From Pseudomonadota bacterium (lineage in GTDB: Bacteria; Pseudomonadota; Gammaproteobacteria; Burkholderiales; Gallionellaceae), in assembly GCA_021783855.1 (NCBI GenBank), contig JAJXTL010000073.1, positions 1 through 13,098 of the forward strand: a DNA stretch of 13,098 nt, written 5' to 3'. The translations under genes were made by a program, and so were the position numbers. The notes beneath the pieces were generated by a model. The model saw only the letters and a program-made list of their open reading frames with translations. It did no database searches and had not been told where the DNA came from. Shown here in pieces: positions 1 to 8,244 of the stretch. Each line of letters opens with the position of its first letter. Position 1 is the stretch's first letter.

Positions 1-1
1 C

Positions 2-1456
2 CTTTCGGCGCTATTGGATGCCTCAGAGTATCCCGTCAAACCATTTTGGTATGTTCACAGTAACGAGTTTTCCCGGTCCGCAGAGATGGGAAATTCTTTA
101 GCTACCATTTTTCAAGTTGTGAATAATCGAGACATCAAAAAACACATTTGCGATGAAGATCTTGTGCTTGTCTTAAGGCCGGGTGATGAAATTCGCCCAG
201 AAATTCATATGGCATTGAAATATTTTGGTTCCTTTGATGCTACATTTACTTTGATTGACATGTACTTTAGAGATAATAACCGTATTTTCCCTGTTTTACT
301 CCATGCAGTGGATCCAATTCATGCTTCCTATTGCGACTATTTCTTTGGACGTTATGCCGCGAATGGCAAGCACTTCAAACAACACCTTAACCATACATCC
401 AACGCAACCCCATCTGAAATTGGCGTTGAGATATGCTCTCAACTGAAAGTGGAAGATAACCATAGCCACCGTCACATAGCAATTCCGCTTTTGTGTCTAC
501 AAACAAGCAATACTGAGCTGTCTACATTACGAGAGAACATTATTCTTGAGCGGGCATCTTCAACATGTAAGCTGCCTTCACTTGGCTCACTGCAAGGTAT
601 AGAGGCACTAGAAAAATTACCTGCAGTTATCCAACAAACCAAAACTGTAAGCGCCATTATTTGCACCAAGGATTGCGGCTTGTTACTTCGACAGCTCTTG
701 CATCGGCTTGAACGTGAAACATTAATACAAGATATTATAATCATTTCAAACAATACAACTAATGTGCATGCGATCAAGACTTTGATAGCGGCATCTAAAT
801 TGGAACAAGTAACTGTTCTTGATTATAACGGGCCATTCAATTTTTCACGTCAATGTAACCTTGGTGCCAAGTATGCAAAAGGGGATGTTTTTCTTTTTCT
901 TAACGATGATATGGCACCTGTTAGTGATGATTGGCTTCAATGTCTTTTGAATTGGATGGATTCACCGCGGATCGTAGGGCCACTGCTAATTTATCCAAAC
1001 GAAACAGTCCAACATGCCGGGATGCATTTGGGATTCAATGGGGTGGCTGGTCACGTGATGCGACACTCGCGCTTGCCCTCAGGTGATTATGGTTTTTTCT
1101 TAACTTCACCAAGGCGTGTTTCCTGTCTTACGGGAGCTGCATTAATGATGCCTAAATCACTATTTAAATCACTGAATGGTTTTGATCCAATGCTTGCAAC
1201 TTATTTGCAGGACGTAGATATTTCGTTACGTGCTCTTCATTCTGGATGCGAACTAGTATTTGATCCGCGTTCTATCTTAATGCACATGGAATCTGTATCT
1301 GTAATACCAACTCTTAATGATACAAAAATTAAGAGAACACGGGAATTGGAATATGCATATTTCAACAATCGTTGGGGGAACGCTCTGGAGTCTGATAAAT
1401 GGATGAACTCATTATTCGATCCTATGGATGAATCGCTAACGGTCCTGCGCATTTGA
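2..1456 (+). CDS. GT2-family glycosyltransferase, 5' end outside the window
   Basis: This is probably a rhamnosyltransferase-like family 2 glycosyltransferase that moves a sugar from a nucleotide-sugar donor onto a growing polysaccharide at the cytoplasmic face of the inner membrane. The reading frame is open to the left edge with no stop. The first possible start is a TTG at 14 without a convincing ribosome site, so the gene most likely begins upstream. The first ~190 visible residues look like the back half of a degenerate GT2 domain (LRPGDEIRPE, then a Y-F-G-R stretch). A complete GT2 domain follows from about nt 645: a nucleotide-binding strand (VSAIICT), the metal/sugar motif FLNDDMAP (Asp-Asp at nt 905-910), VQHAG, LTGAALM, and the likely catalytic-base region QDVD (nt 1208-1219), ending in H-x-E-S. 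The base composition is AT-rich, unlike the genes beyond 5 kb, which suggests transfer. Family is confident; donor and acceptor are unknown. Confidence 0.85.
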   Translation, partial: LSALLDASEYPVKPFWYVHSNEFSRSAEMGNSLATIFQVVNNRDIKKHICDEDLVLVLRPGDEIRPEIHMALKYFGSFDATFTLIDMYFRDNNRIFPVLLHAVDPIHASYCDYFFGRYAANGKHFKQHLNHTSNATPSEIGVEICSQLKVEDNHSHRHIAIPLLCLQTSNTELSTLRENIILERASSTCKLPSLGSLQGIEALEKLPAVIQQTKTVSAIICTKDCGLLLRQLLHRLERETLIQDIIIISNNTTNVHAIKTLIAASKLEQVTVLDYNGPFNFSRQCNLGAKYAKGDVFLFLNDDMAPVSDDWLQCLLNWMDSPRIVGPLLIYPNETVQHAGMHLGFNGVAGHVMRHSRLPSGDYGFFLTSPRRVSCLTGAALMMPKSLFKSLNGFDPMLATYLQDVDISLRALHSGCELVFDPRSILMHMESVSVIPTLNDTKIKRTRELEYAYFNNRWGNALESDKWMNSLFDPMDESLTVLRI

Positions 1457-1507
1457 TCGCACTATTTTATTAAGGCCATTTTTTTATATCGTACTGTATT
1501 ATGTTTT

Positions 1508-1511
1508 GGAG
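1508..1511 (+). promoter_or_regulatory. Ribosome binding site deciding the start at 1520
   Basis: GGAG lies 8 bases before the ATG at 1520. An in-frame GTG at 1511 overlaps this GGAG and so cannot use it, which makes ATG 1520 the better start. Confidence 0.6.
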
Positions 1512-1519
1512 TGTATCAC

Positions 1520-4210
1520 ATGACTGTTTTTCAAAATAAGGTTCTGATATTTGTTCATCACACAATAGGTACTAGTACTCGGTCCGGAATTCAGCGGGTC
1601 GTAGTTGAGTTGTGCCGTGCTCTACACGGGCGAGTTGACATCGATTTTGTTAAATGGGATGTCACTGATGGACAGCTCCGCTACGCGGATCCAATAGACA
1701 TAGAAAATTTATTTCGTGACGAACTGGATGTGTCTGGGTTAACAAACCCTAATTGCCATCGTGTCAATTATCGGTTTGGAGATACGATTACAAATCCTGA
1801 ATCTACTTGGCTTATTTTTCCGGAAATTCCTTACCTTATATCGCAGGGAAACGAGATATTTTCAAGAATAATTTCTCAATGTAAAGATTATCACATTCGT
1901 GTAGCCGCTATATTTTACGATCTAATCCCTTTTAGAGATGATGATTACGTTGAAGGTCGATCTCAGCATATTGAGTACATGATTGAGTTGGTAAGATGTG
2001 ACAATATTCTCGCAATCTCTAAATTCGCTGCAGACGATTTGCTTAGCTTTTACAAAATAGAAGGTGGGTGTTCTACTCGTGAAATTGTAGATATGGAGAA
2101 TGTAATAAGTGCGGTTCCATTGGGCGAATATCGTGAACACGGCTCATGGGGCGTAACAAAAAAAATATCCGATGACAATCAGCTTCCACGCACAATAGTA
2201 CTTCTGGGGACAATCGAGCCACGAAAACAGCAAACGAGATTCCTGCGTATCTTTAATGATCTTCTGAACAGAGAGCCTTTATTAAGTCATTACTCAATAG
2301 AAATATATGGTTCCTTACATCCGAAATCTGCACCGGACTTGCATCGAGAAATTGCTCGAAATAAAAACATTCATTACCACCAGTACTCTTCTGATAAAGT
2401 TATAGAGGAAGCCTTGTCAAAAGCAGAGTTCAGTGTCTTTCCGTCGAAGAACGAGGGTTATGGTCTTCCAATTGTTGAAAGCCTTCGACATGGAGTGCCA
2501 TGTCTAACCGCATCTTTTGGTGCGATGGCTGAGATCGCTTCTGGTGGCGGGTGCTTGGTTGCTGATGTATTATCGGATGACGCAATTGCTCAATCACTGC
2601 TTCTCCTTGTACGCGATTCAGATTTACAAAAGAAACTACGCTCTGAAATCACCGGTCGTATTCAACGGTCTTGGGGTGACTACGCGGAAGACTTGCTTCT
2701 CAAGCTATTCGGATCGAATTCGAGTGCCCCGATCTCACTGTCCACTGTCTTGGAGCACTTACGAATTGCAGTCACGAAGCTAGATGGGATGCCTTGCGTT
2801 GAGTTTAACCTTAACGAAATTAAATGGTCACTTTCACTTATTCGCTCAGGCAAAGAAAAAATCAACATTCCAGAAGACAAACGGAGCTGTTTTAAGAGTA
2901 GTACATCTTTAATGGTGATTGACACCTCACCTTTAGCATTGATGAACGCAAAAGAAAGCTTACTTCGGCAGATTGCAGAGTCGGATATATTGTGTTTCAC
3001 TCATCAACATGGGATGCGTGAATTTTCTAGCATAATGCATTTAAAAAGAATAAATAGACTGCTGCCTGAACAGCGGCATGTTTGCAACGAATTCGGGATT
3101 GCGACTGCTGCAATTGCTGAAGCAATTGTTTCTATCACGAAGGATAAATCTAAGTTTGCAATCCGCGCACGGCAAGAAAATCTTTTTGCGCGAATTGCTT
3201 CACGATTTAAAAACGATCTACCTGCATCGAAGTTTGAATTGGCGATTATCATTTCGACGTATAACCGAGCGCGCTTCACAGAGCTTAATGTCAATTGGCT
3301 TGTCAGCATTACTAAAGGTTTAGAGTCTCAAGTATGTATTGTCGTTGTTGATAATGCGTCAACAGACGACACCATAACGCGGCTTGAAAAATTCCGATCA
3401 ATTTCAAATGTGACTATTCTTACTAATTCCGCGAATGTCGGTATGCTAGGAAATTTGCGTATTACATCAACATTAAATCTTTCTCGTTATGTTTGGACAA
3501 TTGGTGATGATGATTTTATAAGGCGTGGCGCAATTGAACGAGTGCTCGAGATTATAAGGAAGTATCCACGTGTACCTCTTATATCACACAATTTTGCTGT
3601 CTATCACCGCACGCAGCTTGGTGATAATGATTCGCCAATCGGTTTTGAAATGGAGTCCACACCACTTTGTCGACAACCTAATTCATCAGGCTTAAAACCA
3701 ATAAAAATTCTTGCAGAAGAGCATGACAATTTGTTTACGGCAATTTATCCACTTGTTTTTAGATCTGACCTTGTTGCCGCATGCTTTAATTATCCGTTTG
3801 ATGGAATTCCATTTGATGACTTGGTTGAATCAGTTCCAACAACCAAGTTCATTTTGGAGTCATTGGCTGACTGTGAAGGTTACTGGCTAAGTGAGATTGG
3901 TATTACTGGCAATGCGCATAACAGTTGGTCTAATCATCGCCCACGCTGGCATCTGGTATTGATGCCTCAAGTTTTTTTTCTAGCTAGAAAAAGCGGATTG
4001 AATCCACAGAAAATATGGGAATGGTTGATTATTCACTTGAATTTGTTTTATGAGGCAATAGACATCGCTCAAACATCGTGCAAACCAGTTCATTTATCAT
4101 CATTGGATATTCAACAGGCGGAGTGGATATTCCAACAAAAGGTCGATTTGCCATCTGATTTGGTAATGTATGCCCAACTTCCCGCACCGTTATTAAGTTT
4201 CAAACATTGA
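1520..4210 (+). CDS. Two-domain glycosyltransferase, GT4 fused to GT2
   Basis: This 896-residue protein appears to carry two sugar-transfer activities. ATG 1520 is preferred over the in-frame GTG at 1511 because GGAG sits 8 bases before it. Residues ~1-385 look like a GT4 (GT-B fold) enzyme: an N-terminal SGIQRVVVELCRAL stretch, LLGTIEPRKQ near residue 225, and an E-x7-E motif (NEGYGLPIVES, near residue 307) that contacts the donor nucleotide in this family. Residues ~572-800 form a GT2 (GT-A fold) domain starting FELAIIISTYNRA, with VVDNAS and a GDDD metal/sugar motif (residues 662-665). About 185 residues between the domains, and the C-terminal ~95, match no family I recognise. The gene is AT-rich like the one before it, 63 bases away. 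Such fusions often add two consecutive sugars of one repeat unit, but that is inference. No membrane segment is obvious. Confidence 0.85.
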   Translation: MTVFQNKVLIFVHHTIGTSTRSGIQRVVVELCRALHGRVDIDFVKWDVTDGQLRYADPIDIENLFRDELDVSGLTNPNCHRVNYRFGDTITNPESTWLIFPEIPYLISQGNEIFSRIISQCKDYHIRVAAIFYDLIPFRDDDYVEGRSQHIEYMIELVRCDNILAISKFAADDLLSFYKIEGGCSTREIVDMENVISAVPLGEYREHGSWGVTKKISDDNQLPRTIVLLGTIEPRKQQTRFLRIFNDLLNREPLLSHYSIEIYGSLHPKSAPDLHREIARNKNIHYHQYSSDKVIEEALSKAEFSVFPSKNEGYGLPIVESLRHGVPCLTASFGAMAEIASGGGCLVADVLSDDAIAQSLLLLVRDSDLQKKLRSEITGRIQRSWGDYAEDLLLKLFGSNSSAPISLSTVLEHLRIAVTKLDGMPCVEFNLNEIKWSLSLIRSGKEKINIPEDKRSCFKSSTSLMVIDTSPLALMNAKESLLRQIAESDILCFTHQHGMREFSSIMHLKRINRLLPEQRHVCNEFGIATAAIAEAIVSITKDKSKFAIRARQENLFARIASRFKNDLPASKFELAIIISTYNRARFTELNVNWLVSITKGLESQVCIVVVDNASTDDTITRLEKFRSISNVTILTNSANVGMLGNLRITSTLNLSRYVWTIGDDDFIRRGAIERVLEIIRKYPRVPLISHNFAVYHRTQLGDNDSPIGFEMESTPLCRQPNSSGLKPIKILAEEHDNLFTAIYPLVFRSDLVAACFNYPFDGIPFDDLVESVPTTKFILESLADCEGYWLSEIGITGNAHNSWSNHRPRWHLVLMPQVFFLARKSGLNPQKIWEWLIIHLNLFYEAIDIAQTSCKPVHLSSLDIQQAEWIFQQKVDLPSDLVMYAQLPAPLLSFKH

Positions 4211-4234
4211 ATTAACAATTTTTTAGGAAAAATC

Positions 4235-5476
4235 ATGAATGGATCATACAAACAAATTAATAGTTGCCGAGTGGGTGGCGGTACTAATCTTGTAACAGTG
4301 CTGAATTTAGGAATTCAAGCACTAACCGGCGTTTTCCCAAATGCTGCTGATCAAAAGGTAACTGAAGGCCCATTAGAGCTTGTCTGGTGTCCTGACAGTG
4401 GTCTATTGCAACTCAAGCACACCTACAACTCCTCAGAGATGTATGGCGACAACTACGGTTACCGCTCGGGGTTGAACCAGTCTATGGTGGATCATCTATC
4501 CAACAAGGTGGCCTACCTTGAAAGGTTGAACCCGTTGAATGCGGGCGATGTGGTGGTAGATATAGGCAGCAATGATTGCACAACCCTGAAGGCATATAAA
4601 ACACCCGGCATACGTCGTATCGGCATTGACCCGACGGGCAAGAAATTTGCAGAATATTACCCTGCTGAGGTCACATTGGTGCCGGATTTCTTCTCTGCTG
4701 ACGCATACCAATCTGTTGAATCAAAAAAAGCGCGCATTGTCACGTCGATTGCCATGTTTTATGATCTTGATGCGCCGATTGCATTTGCAAAGCAGATTGA
4801 ATCAATCTTAGCGGACGATGGCATTTGGCACTTTGAACAGAGCTATATGCCTTCGATGTTGCGAATGAATTCCTACGACACCATCTGCCATGAACATCTG
4901 GAGTATTACTCACTGAGTGTTGTTAAAAAAATCCTCGACCAATCCGGCTTGCGCCTGGTCGATGTGGTGATGAATTCAGTCAATGGCGGCAGCTTTGCGG
5001 TAACGGCTGCCAAGGCATCCAACAAGTTTGTTAAAACCAATCAGGCTGTGATCGACTGGCTGCTGGAGCAGGAGGATCGCATGGGGCTGAATACGCCCCG
5101 CCCTTATCGTGAATTTGAAGAAAGGGTGTTTCGTCATCGCGACGATCTGACGCGCCTGATCCGCGCCCTTAATGCGGATGGGAAGAAAGTGCTCGGTTAT
5201 GGCGCCTCAACCAAGGGCAATGTGGTGCTGCAGTTCTGCGGCCTGACCGCTGCCGACATCCCGGCCATTGCCGAAGTAAACCCGGAAAAGTTCGGCCACG
5301 TAACGCCGGGATCACATATCCCTATCATTTCAGAGGCGGATGCAAAGGCCATGAAGCCCGACTATTTTCTGGTACTGCCATGGCATTTCAAGGAAGGTAT
5401 TCTGCGGCGTGAGAAGGAATACCTTGCCAGCGGCGGCAGATTCATTTTTCCGTTCCCTGAAATTGAGATCGTATAA
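4235..5476 (+). CDS. Sugar C-methyltransferase, SAM-dependent (NovU/TylC3-like)
   Basis: This 413-residue protein has the three-part layout of nucleotide-sugar C-methyltransferases. The N-terminal part (residues ~10-60) corresponds to the zinc-binding domain. The central part is a class I SAM-binding domain with VVVDIGSND near residues 106-114 and an H219-E220-H221 motif, which matches the position of the catalytic Glu-His pair reported for TcaB9. The C-terminal part has GYGASTKGN (from residue 321) and a [14 protein letters not shown] ending. The usual zinc site is two C-x2-C pairs; here only the first Cys of each remains (C11 with G14, C52 with S55). The start is supported by AGGA at 4225-4228. 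Only 8 bases separate it from gmd, so the substrate is likely the GDP-4-keto-6-deoxymannose that Gmd makes, giving a branched 6-deoxyhexose; this is inferred. Base composition changes from AT-rich to GC-rich within the gene. Confidence 0.8.
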   Translation: MNGSYKQINSCRVGGGTNLVTVLNLGIQALTGVFPNAADQKVTEGPLELVWCPDSGLLQLKHTYNSSEMYGDNYGYRSGLNQSMVDHLSNKVAYLERLNPLNAGDVVVDIGSNDCTTLKAYKTPGIRRIGIDPTGKKFAEYYPAEVTLVPDFFSADAYQSVESKKARIVTSIAMFYDLDAPIAFAKQIESILADDGIWHFEQSYMPSMLRMNSYDTICHEHLEYYSLSVVKKILDQSGLRLVDVVMNSVNGGSFAVTAAKASNKFVKTNQAVIDWLLEQEDRMGLNTPRPYREFEERVFRHRDDLTRLIRALNADGKKVLGYGASTKGNVVLQFCGLTAADIPAIAEVNPEKFGHVTPGSHIPIISEADAKAMKPDYFLVLPWHFKEGILRREKEYLASGGRFIFPFPEIEIV

Positions 5477-5484
5477 GGCTAGAC

Positions 5485-6522
5485 ATGAAAACAGCAATCA
5501 TCACCGGCATCACAGGACAAGACGGCGCGTATCTTTCCGAGCTGCTTCTGGAAAAAGGATATACGGTTTATGGCACCTTTCGCCGCACCAGTTCGGTCAA
5601 TTTCTGGCGGATCGATGAACTGGCGGGGGTTCGCAATCATCCTGAATTTCACATGGTGGAATACGATCTGACCGATGTGGGTTCCAGCATACGCCTGCTG
5701 GAAACGACGAAGGCTACCGAAATCTACAACCTTGCGGCGCAGAGCTTTGTCGCAGTATCCTTTGATCAACCGGCAACGACCGGGCAAATTACCGGCATCG
5801 GGCCGCTGCATCTGCTGGAAGCGATACGCATCGTGAACCCGGCGATCCGATATTACCAGGCCAGCACCTCGGAAATGTTCGGCAAGGTGCAGGCTATCCC
5901 GCAGGTGGAGAGTACCCCGTTCCATCCGCGCAGCCCCTATGGAGTCGCAAAGCTCTATGCGCACTGGATGACGATCAATTACCGCGAAAGCTACAATATA
6001 TTCGCCACCAGCGGCATCCTGTTCAACCACGAATCGCCCTTGCGCGGACTGGAATTCGTGACACGCAAGATCACCGACGGCATGGCCAGGATCAAGATGG
6101 GCAAGCAGGACTTGCTGGAACTGGGCAACATGGATGCCAAGCGCGACTGGGGCTATGCCAAGGAATATGTGGAAGGCATGTGGCGGATGCTGCAGGCTGA
6201 CAAGCCGGATACCTATGTGTTGGCAACCAACCGCACCGAAACGGTACGCGACTTCGTGACGATGGCAGGCAAAGCCGTGGGCTTCGATCTGGTGTGGCAA
6301 GGCACAGCGGAAAACGAGGTGGGCATAGACCGCAACAGCGGCAAGACGCTGGTGCGGGTGAATCCGAAATTCTACCGTCCGGCAGAAGTTGAGCTGCTGA
6401 TCGGCAACCCGGAAAAAGCCAGGCGAGAGCTGGGATGGGAACCCAAAACCACGCTGGAACAGCTTTGCCAGATGATGGTCGAGGCAGATATACGCCGCAA
6501 CGAAACAGGGGTATCGTTTTAG
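5485..6522 (+). CDS. gmd: GDP-mannose 4,6-dehydratase
   Basis: Gmd converts GDP-D-mannose to GDP-4-keto-6-deoxy-D-mannose in the cytoplasm, using tightly bound NADP. The 345-residue length is typical. It is an extended short-chain dehydrogenase: the nucleotide-binding motif GITGQDG is at residues 8-14, followed by the family-typical R-R-x-S-S. T128 and E130 sit in STSEMFG, and Y152 with K156 form the YxxxK catalytic pair; these match Thr133, Glu135, Tyr157 and Lys161 of the E. coli enzyme at a constant offset. NHESPLRG, also characteristic of Gmd, is present. It starts 8 bases after the methyltransferase stop, and an AAGG overlapping that stop can serve as the ribosome site. Its TAG stop shares one base with the GTG start of the next gene, so it appears to be part of a continuous operon. 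Composition is GC-rich (about 57% in a sampled line). Identification is secure. Confidence 0.96.
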   Translation: MKTAIITGITGQDGAYLSELLLEKGYTVYGTFRRTSSVNFWRIDELAGVRNHPEFHMVEYDLTDVGSSIRLLETTKATEIYNLAAQSFVAVSFDQPATTGQITGIGPLHLLEAIRIVNPAIRYYQASTSEMFGKVQAIPQVESTPFHPRSPYGVAKLYAHWMTINYRESYNIFATSGILFNHESPLRGLEFVTRKITDGMARIKMGKQDLLELGNMDAKRDWGYAKEYVEGMWRMLQADKPDTYVLATNRTETVRDFVTMAGKAVGFDLVWQGTAENEVGIDRNSGKTLVRVNPKFYRPAEVELLIGNPEKARRELGWEPKTTLEQLCQMMVEADIRRNETGVSF

Positions 6523-6812
6523 TGCGGTTAAGTGTTGATCAAATCAAATTGGTGCATGAAACGGTTACTGCGAACATTGGTAATTCTTTTCGCATTTATG
6601 TATTTGGATCCCGACTTCAGGAAGATGCTCGCGGAGGTGACCTGGATCTGCTGCTTGAGGGTGAAAAACCGCTTTCGCTATTACAGCGGGCAAGAATAAA
6701 ACTGGCCCTTGAGCAAGGTTTGGGGATGCCGGTGGATATCATATCGATGCAGCAAGCGTCTGCCCGCACGCCGTTTCAAACAATTGCCTACATGCAGGGA
6801 GTCTTGCTATGA
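6522..6812 (+). CDS. MNT-domain nucleotidyltransferase (MntA-like antitoxin)
   Basis: This 96-residue protein has a minimal nucleotidyltransferase fold: FGSR (residues 28-31), then GDLDLLL with D40 and D42 forming the GS-x9-D-x-D metal site, and a third acidic residue, D72, in MPVDII. In characterised MntA/HepT pairs, the MNT protein neutralises the HEPN toxin by adding AMP groups to a tyrosine beside the toxin's active site. The GTG start at 6522 was chosen because it overlaps the gmd stop by one base and has AGGGG (6507-6511) 10 bases upstream; an in-frame ATG at 6435 would add 29 residues translated inside gmd, with no family resemblance. Its stop overlaps the next start (ATGA at 6809). 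The pair is lower in GC than gmd and rmd, which suggests later acquisition. The family is clear; action as an antitoxin is inferred from the pairing. Confidence 0.83.
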   Translation: MRLSVDQIKLVHETVTANIGNSFRIYVFGSRLQEDARGGDLDLLLEGEKPLSLLQRARIKLALEQGLGMPVDIISMQQASARTPFQTIAYMQGVLL

Positions 6813-7354
6813 AAACAGATTTATTGCTGGCTGAAAAAACTCACCTGAGAAATCTGATTGAGGCAATCCAGCGTTGCGTGTATTTCCTGGATGCAGCTTC
6901 ATGCAAACTCCCCTGGCCGTTAAGCGCCGGCTTATTGCAGCAGCATAAAAAAGACGAGAATTTATTTGAGGCTTTATCAGCTTTCAATGAGCGCTTCTCC
7001 AAACTTCAAGATACGCTGGCGGCATCCATGCGCCATGCTCTGCTTCTATCAGGTGAGCCAGCCGATTCATTTCTTAAAGTACTTGCATATTATGAGAAAC
7101 ACGAAGTAATTGATTCCATCGATGCATGGCAATTGCTAAGAACGGCTCGTAATCTGGCGGCACATGATTATGAAATTGAGTATGCGGAAATCGCCGACCA
7201 CTTTAATAGTTTGTACGAATTACTTGAGATACTTTATAGGTCTGCCCGGGCATTTGTGTTGCACTGTGATAATCAGCTCAGCTTGAAAGCTGCCAGTACC
7301 GACTTTACAGTTGAGTTCTTTGAAATTACTACTCGCTGCATCAAAGCAGAATGA
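6809..7354 (+). CDS. HEPN-domain protein (HepT-like toxin RNase)
   Basis: This 181-residue, mostly helical protein is best read as the HEPN partner of the MNT gene before it. The sequence RNLAAHDY (residues 114-121) gives the R-x4-H-x-Y signature of HepT toxins: R114 and H119 would be the ribonuclease residues and Y121 the tyrosine that MntA-type partners modify with AMP. It is longer than typical HepT proteins (roughly 110-145 residues) because it has an extra N-terminal helical part and a C-terminal tail after residue ~150, which may matter for function. Its start overlaps the MNT stop (ATGA), and its own TGA overlaps the ATG of rmd (ATGA at 7351), so all three are probably translated together. 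Sampled lines are about 48% GC. An alternative is a catalytically inactive or repurposed HEPN, but the key residues are intact. Confidence 0.75.
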   Translation: MKTDLLLAEKTHLRNLIEAIQRCVYFLDAASCKLPWPLSAGLLQQHKKDENLFEALSAFNERFSKLQDTLAASMRHALLLSGEPADSFLKVLAYYEKHEVIDSIDAWQLLRTARNLAAHDYEIEYAEIADHFNSLYELLEILYRSARAFVLHCDNQLSLKAASTDFTVEFFEITTRCIKAE

Positions 7355-8244
7355 CTCGGATGAATAAGCGCGTTTTGATTACCGGAATCGACGGGTTTAC
7401 CGGTCGCTATCTGGCAGATGAGCTGCGCTCGGCCGGCTATATGGTGGCAGGTTTGAGCCATAAGGCATCTGACGGCGTGTTCGGCTGCGATCTGCTCGAT
7501 CGTGCCGGGCTTGCGGATATAGTGGCGCAGGTCATGCCGGATATGGTGGCGCACCTGGCAGGCATTGCCTTCATCAAACATGGCGATGTGGACGGCATCT
7601 ATCGCACGAATGTGGTCGGCACGCGAAATCTGCTTGAGGTGCTGGCGGTGAGCGGTTGCAAGCCGCGCTCTGTGCTGCTGGCCAGCAGTGCGAACATTTA
7701 TGGCAATGCTACTGTAGCGACGATTGCAGAGGACACGGTCGCTGCGCCGACCAATGATTATGCGGTAAGCAAACTGGCGATGGAATACATGGCAAAGTTA
7801 TGGGCGGATCGGTTGCCGATCAGTATCGCGAGACCTTTCAACTACACAGGAGTAGGCCAGTCGCTGGATTTTCTGCTGCCCAAAATCGTCGATCATTTCA
7901 GGCGCCGCGCTGCCGTGCTGGAGCTGGGCAACCTGGATGTGGTGCGCGATTTTTCCGACGTGCGTTCTGTGGTCAGGCGTTACCGCCTGTTGCTGGAGTC
8001 CGGTCTGTCGGGTGAAGCATATAACCTGTGCTCGGGCGTGGGACATTCGTTGCATGAGGTGTTGCAGATGATGCGCGAACTCACAGGTCACGATCCGGAG
8101 ATACGCGTGAACCCGGCTTTCGTGCGGGCGAATGAAGTCCATCGTCTGATCGGCAGCCGTGCGAAGCTCGATGCGGCCATCGGGGTTGTGGCCGATATCC
8201 CGTTGCGGGATACCCTGCAATGGATGCTGGAGAGTCCTGTTTGA
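7351..8244 (+). CDS. rmd: GDP-4-keto-6-deoxy-D-mannose reductase (Rmd-like)
   Basis: This enzyme probably reduces the C4 keto group of the Gmd product to give GDP-D-rhamnose. The 297-residue extended short-chain dehydrogenase has a nucleotide-binding motif TGIDGFTG near its start, ASSANIYG with S112/S113, the catalytic Y137-x3-K141 (YAVSK), and RPFNYTGVGQ, which is typical of Rmd and related reductases. The ATG at 7351 overlaps the HEPN stop; a second in-frame ATG at 7360 would shorten it by three residues, and neither has a strong ribosome site, which fits translational coupling. Its stop overlaps the next gene's TTG start (TTGA at 8241). The pairing with gmd and a manC-type gene resembles the D-rhamnan (A-band) cluster of Pseudomonas aeruginosa. 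A reductase making GDP-6-deoxy-D-talose (Tld type) is a close alternative that sequence inspection cannot exclude. Confidence 0.83.
   Translation: MTRMNKRVLITGIDGFTGRYLADELRSAGYMVAGLSHKASDGVFGCDLLDRAGLADIVAQVMPDMVAHLAGIAFIKHGDVDGIYRTNVVGTRNLLEVLAVSGCKPRSVLLASSANIYGNATVATIAEDTVAAPTNDYAVSKLAMEYMAKLWADRLPISIARPFNYTGVGQSLDFLLPKIVDHFRRRAAVLELGNLDVVRDFSDVRSVVRRYRLLLESGLSGEAYNLCSGVGHSLHEVLQMMRELTGHDPEIRVNPAFVRANEVHRLIGSRAKLDAAIGVVADIPLRDTLQWMLESPV

Noticed and set aside
5479..6300. Long antisense open frame across gmd (273 codons)
   Set aside because: It is the shadow of a GC-rich gene, rich in His/Arg/Gln with no recognisable domain, while the + strand frame is an unmistakable Gmd.
6435..6521. ATG at 6435 as start of the MNT gene
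   Set aside because: The extra 29 residues are gmd sequence read in another frame; the GTG at 6522 has AGGGG upstream and overlaps the gmd stop.
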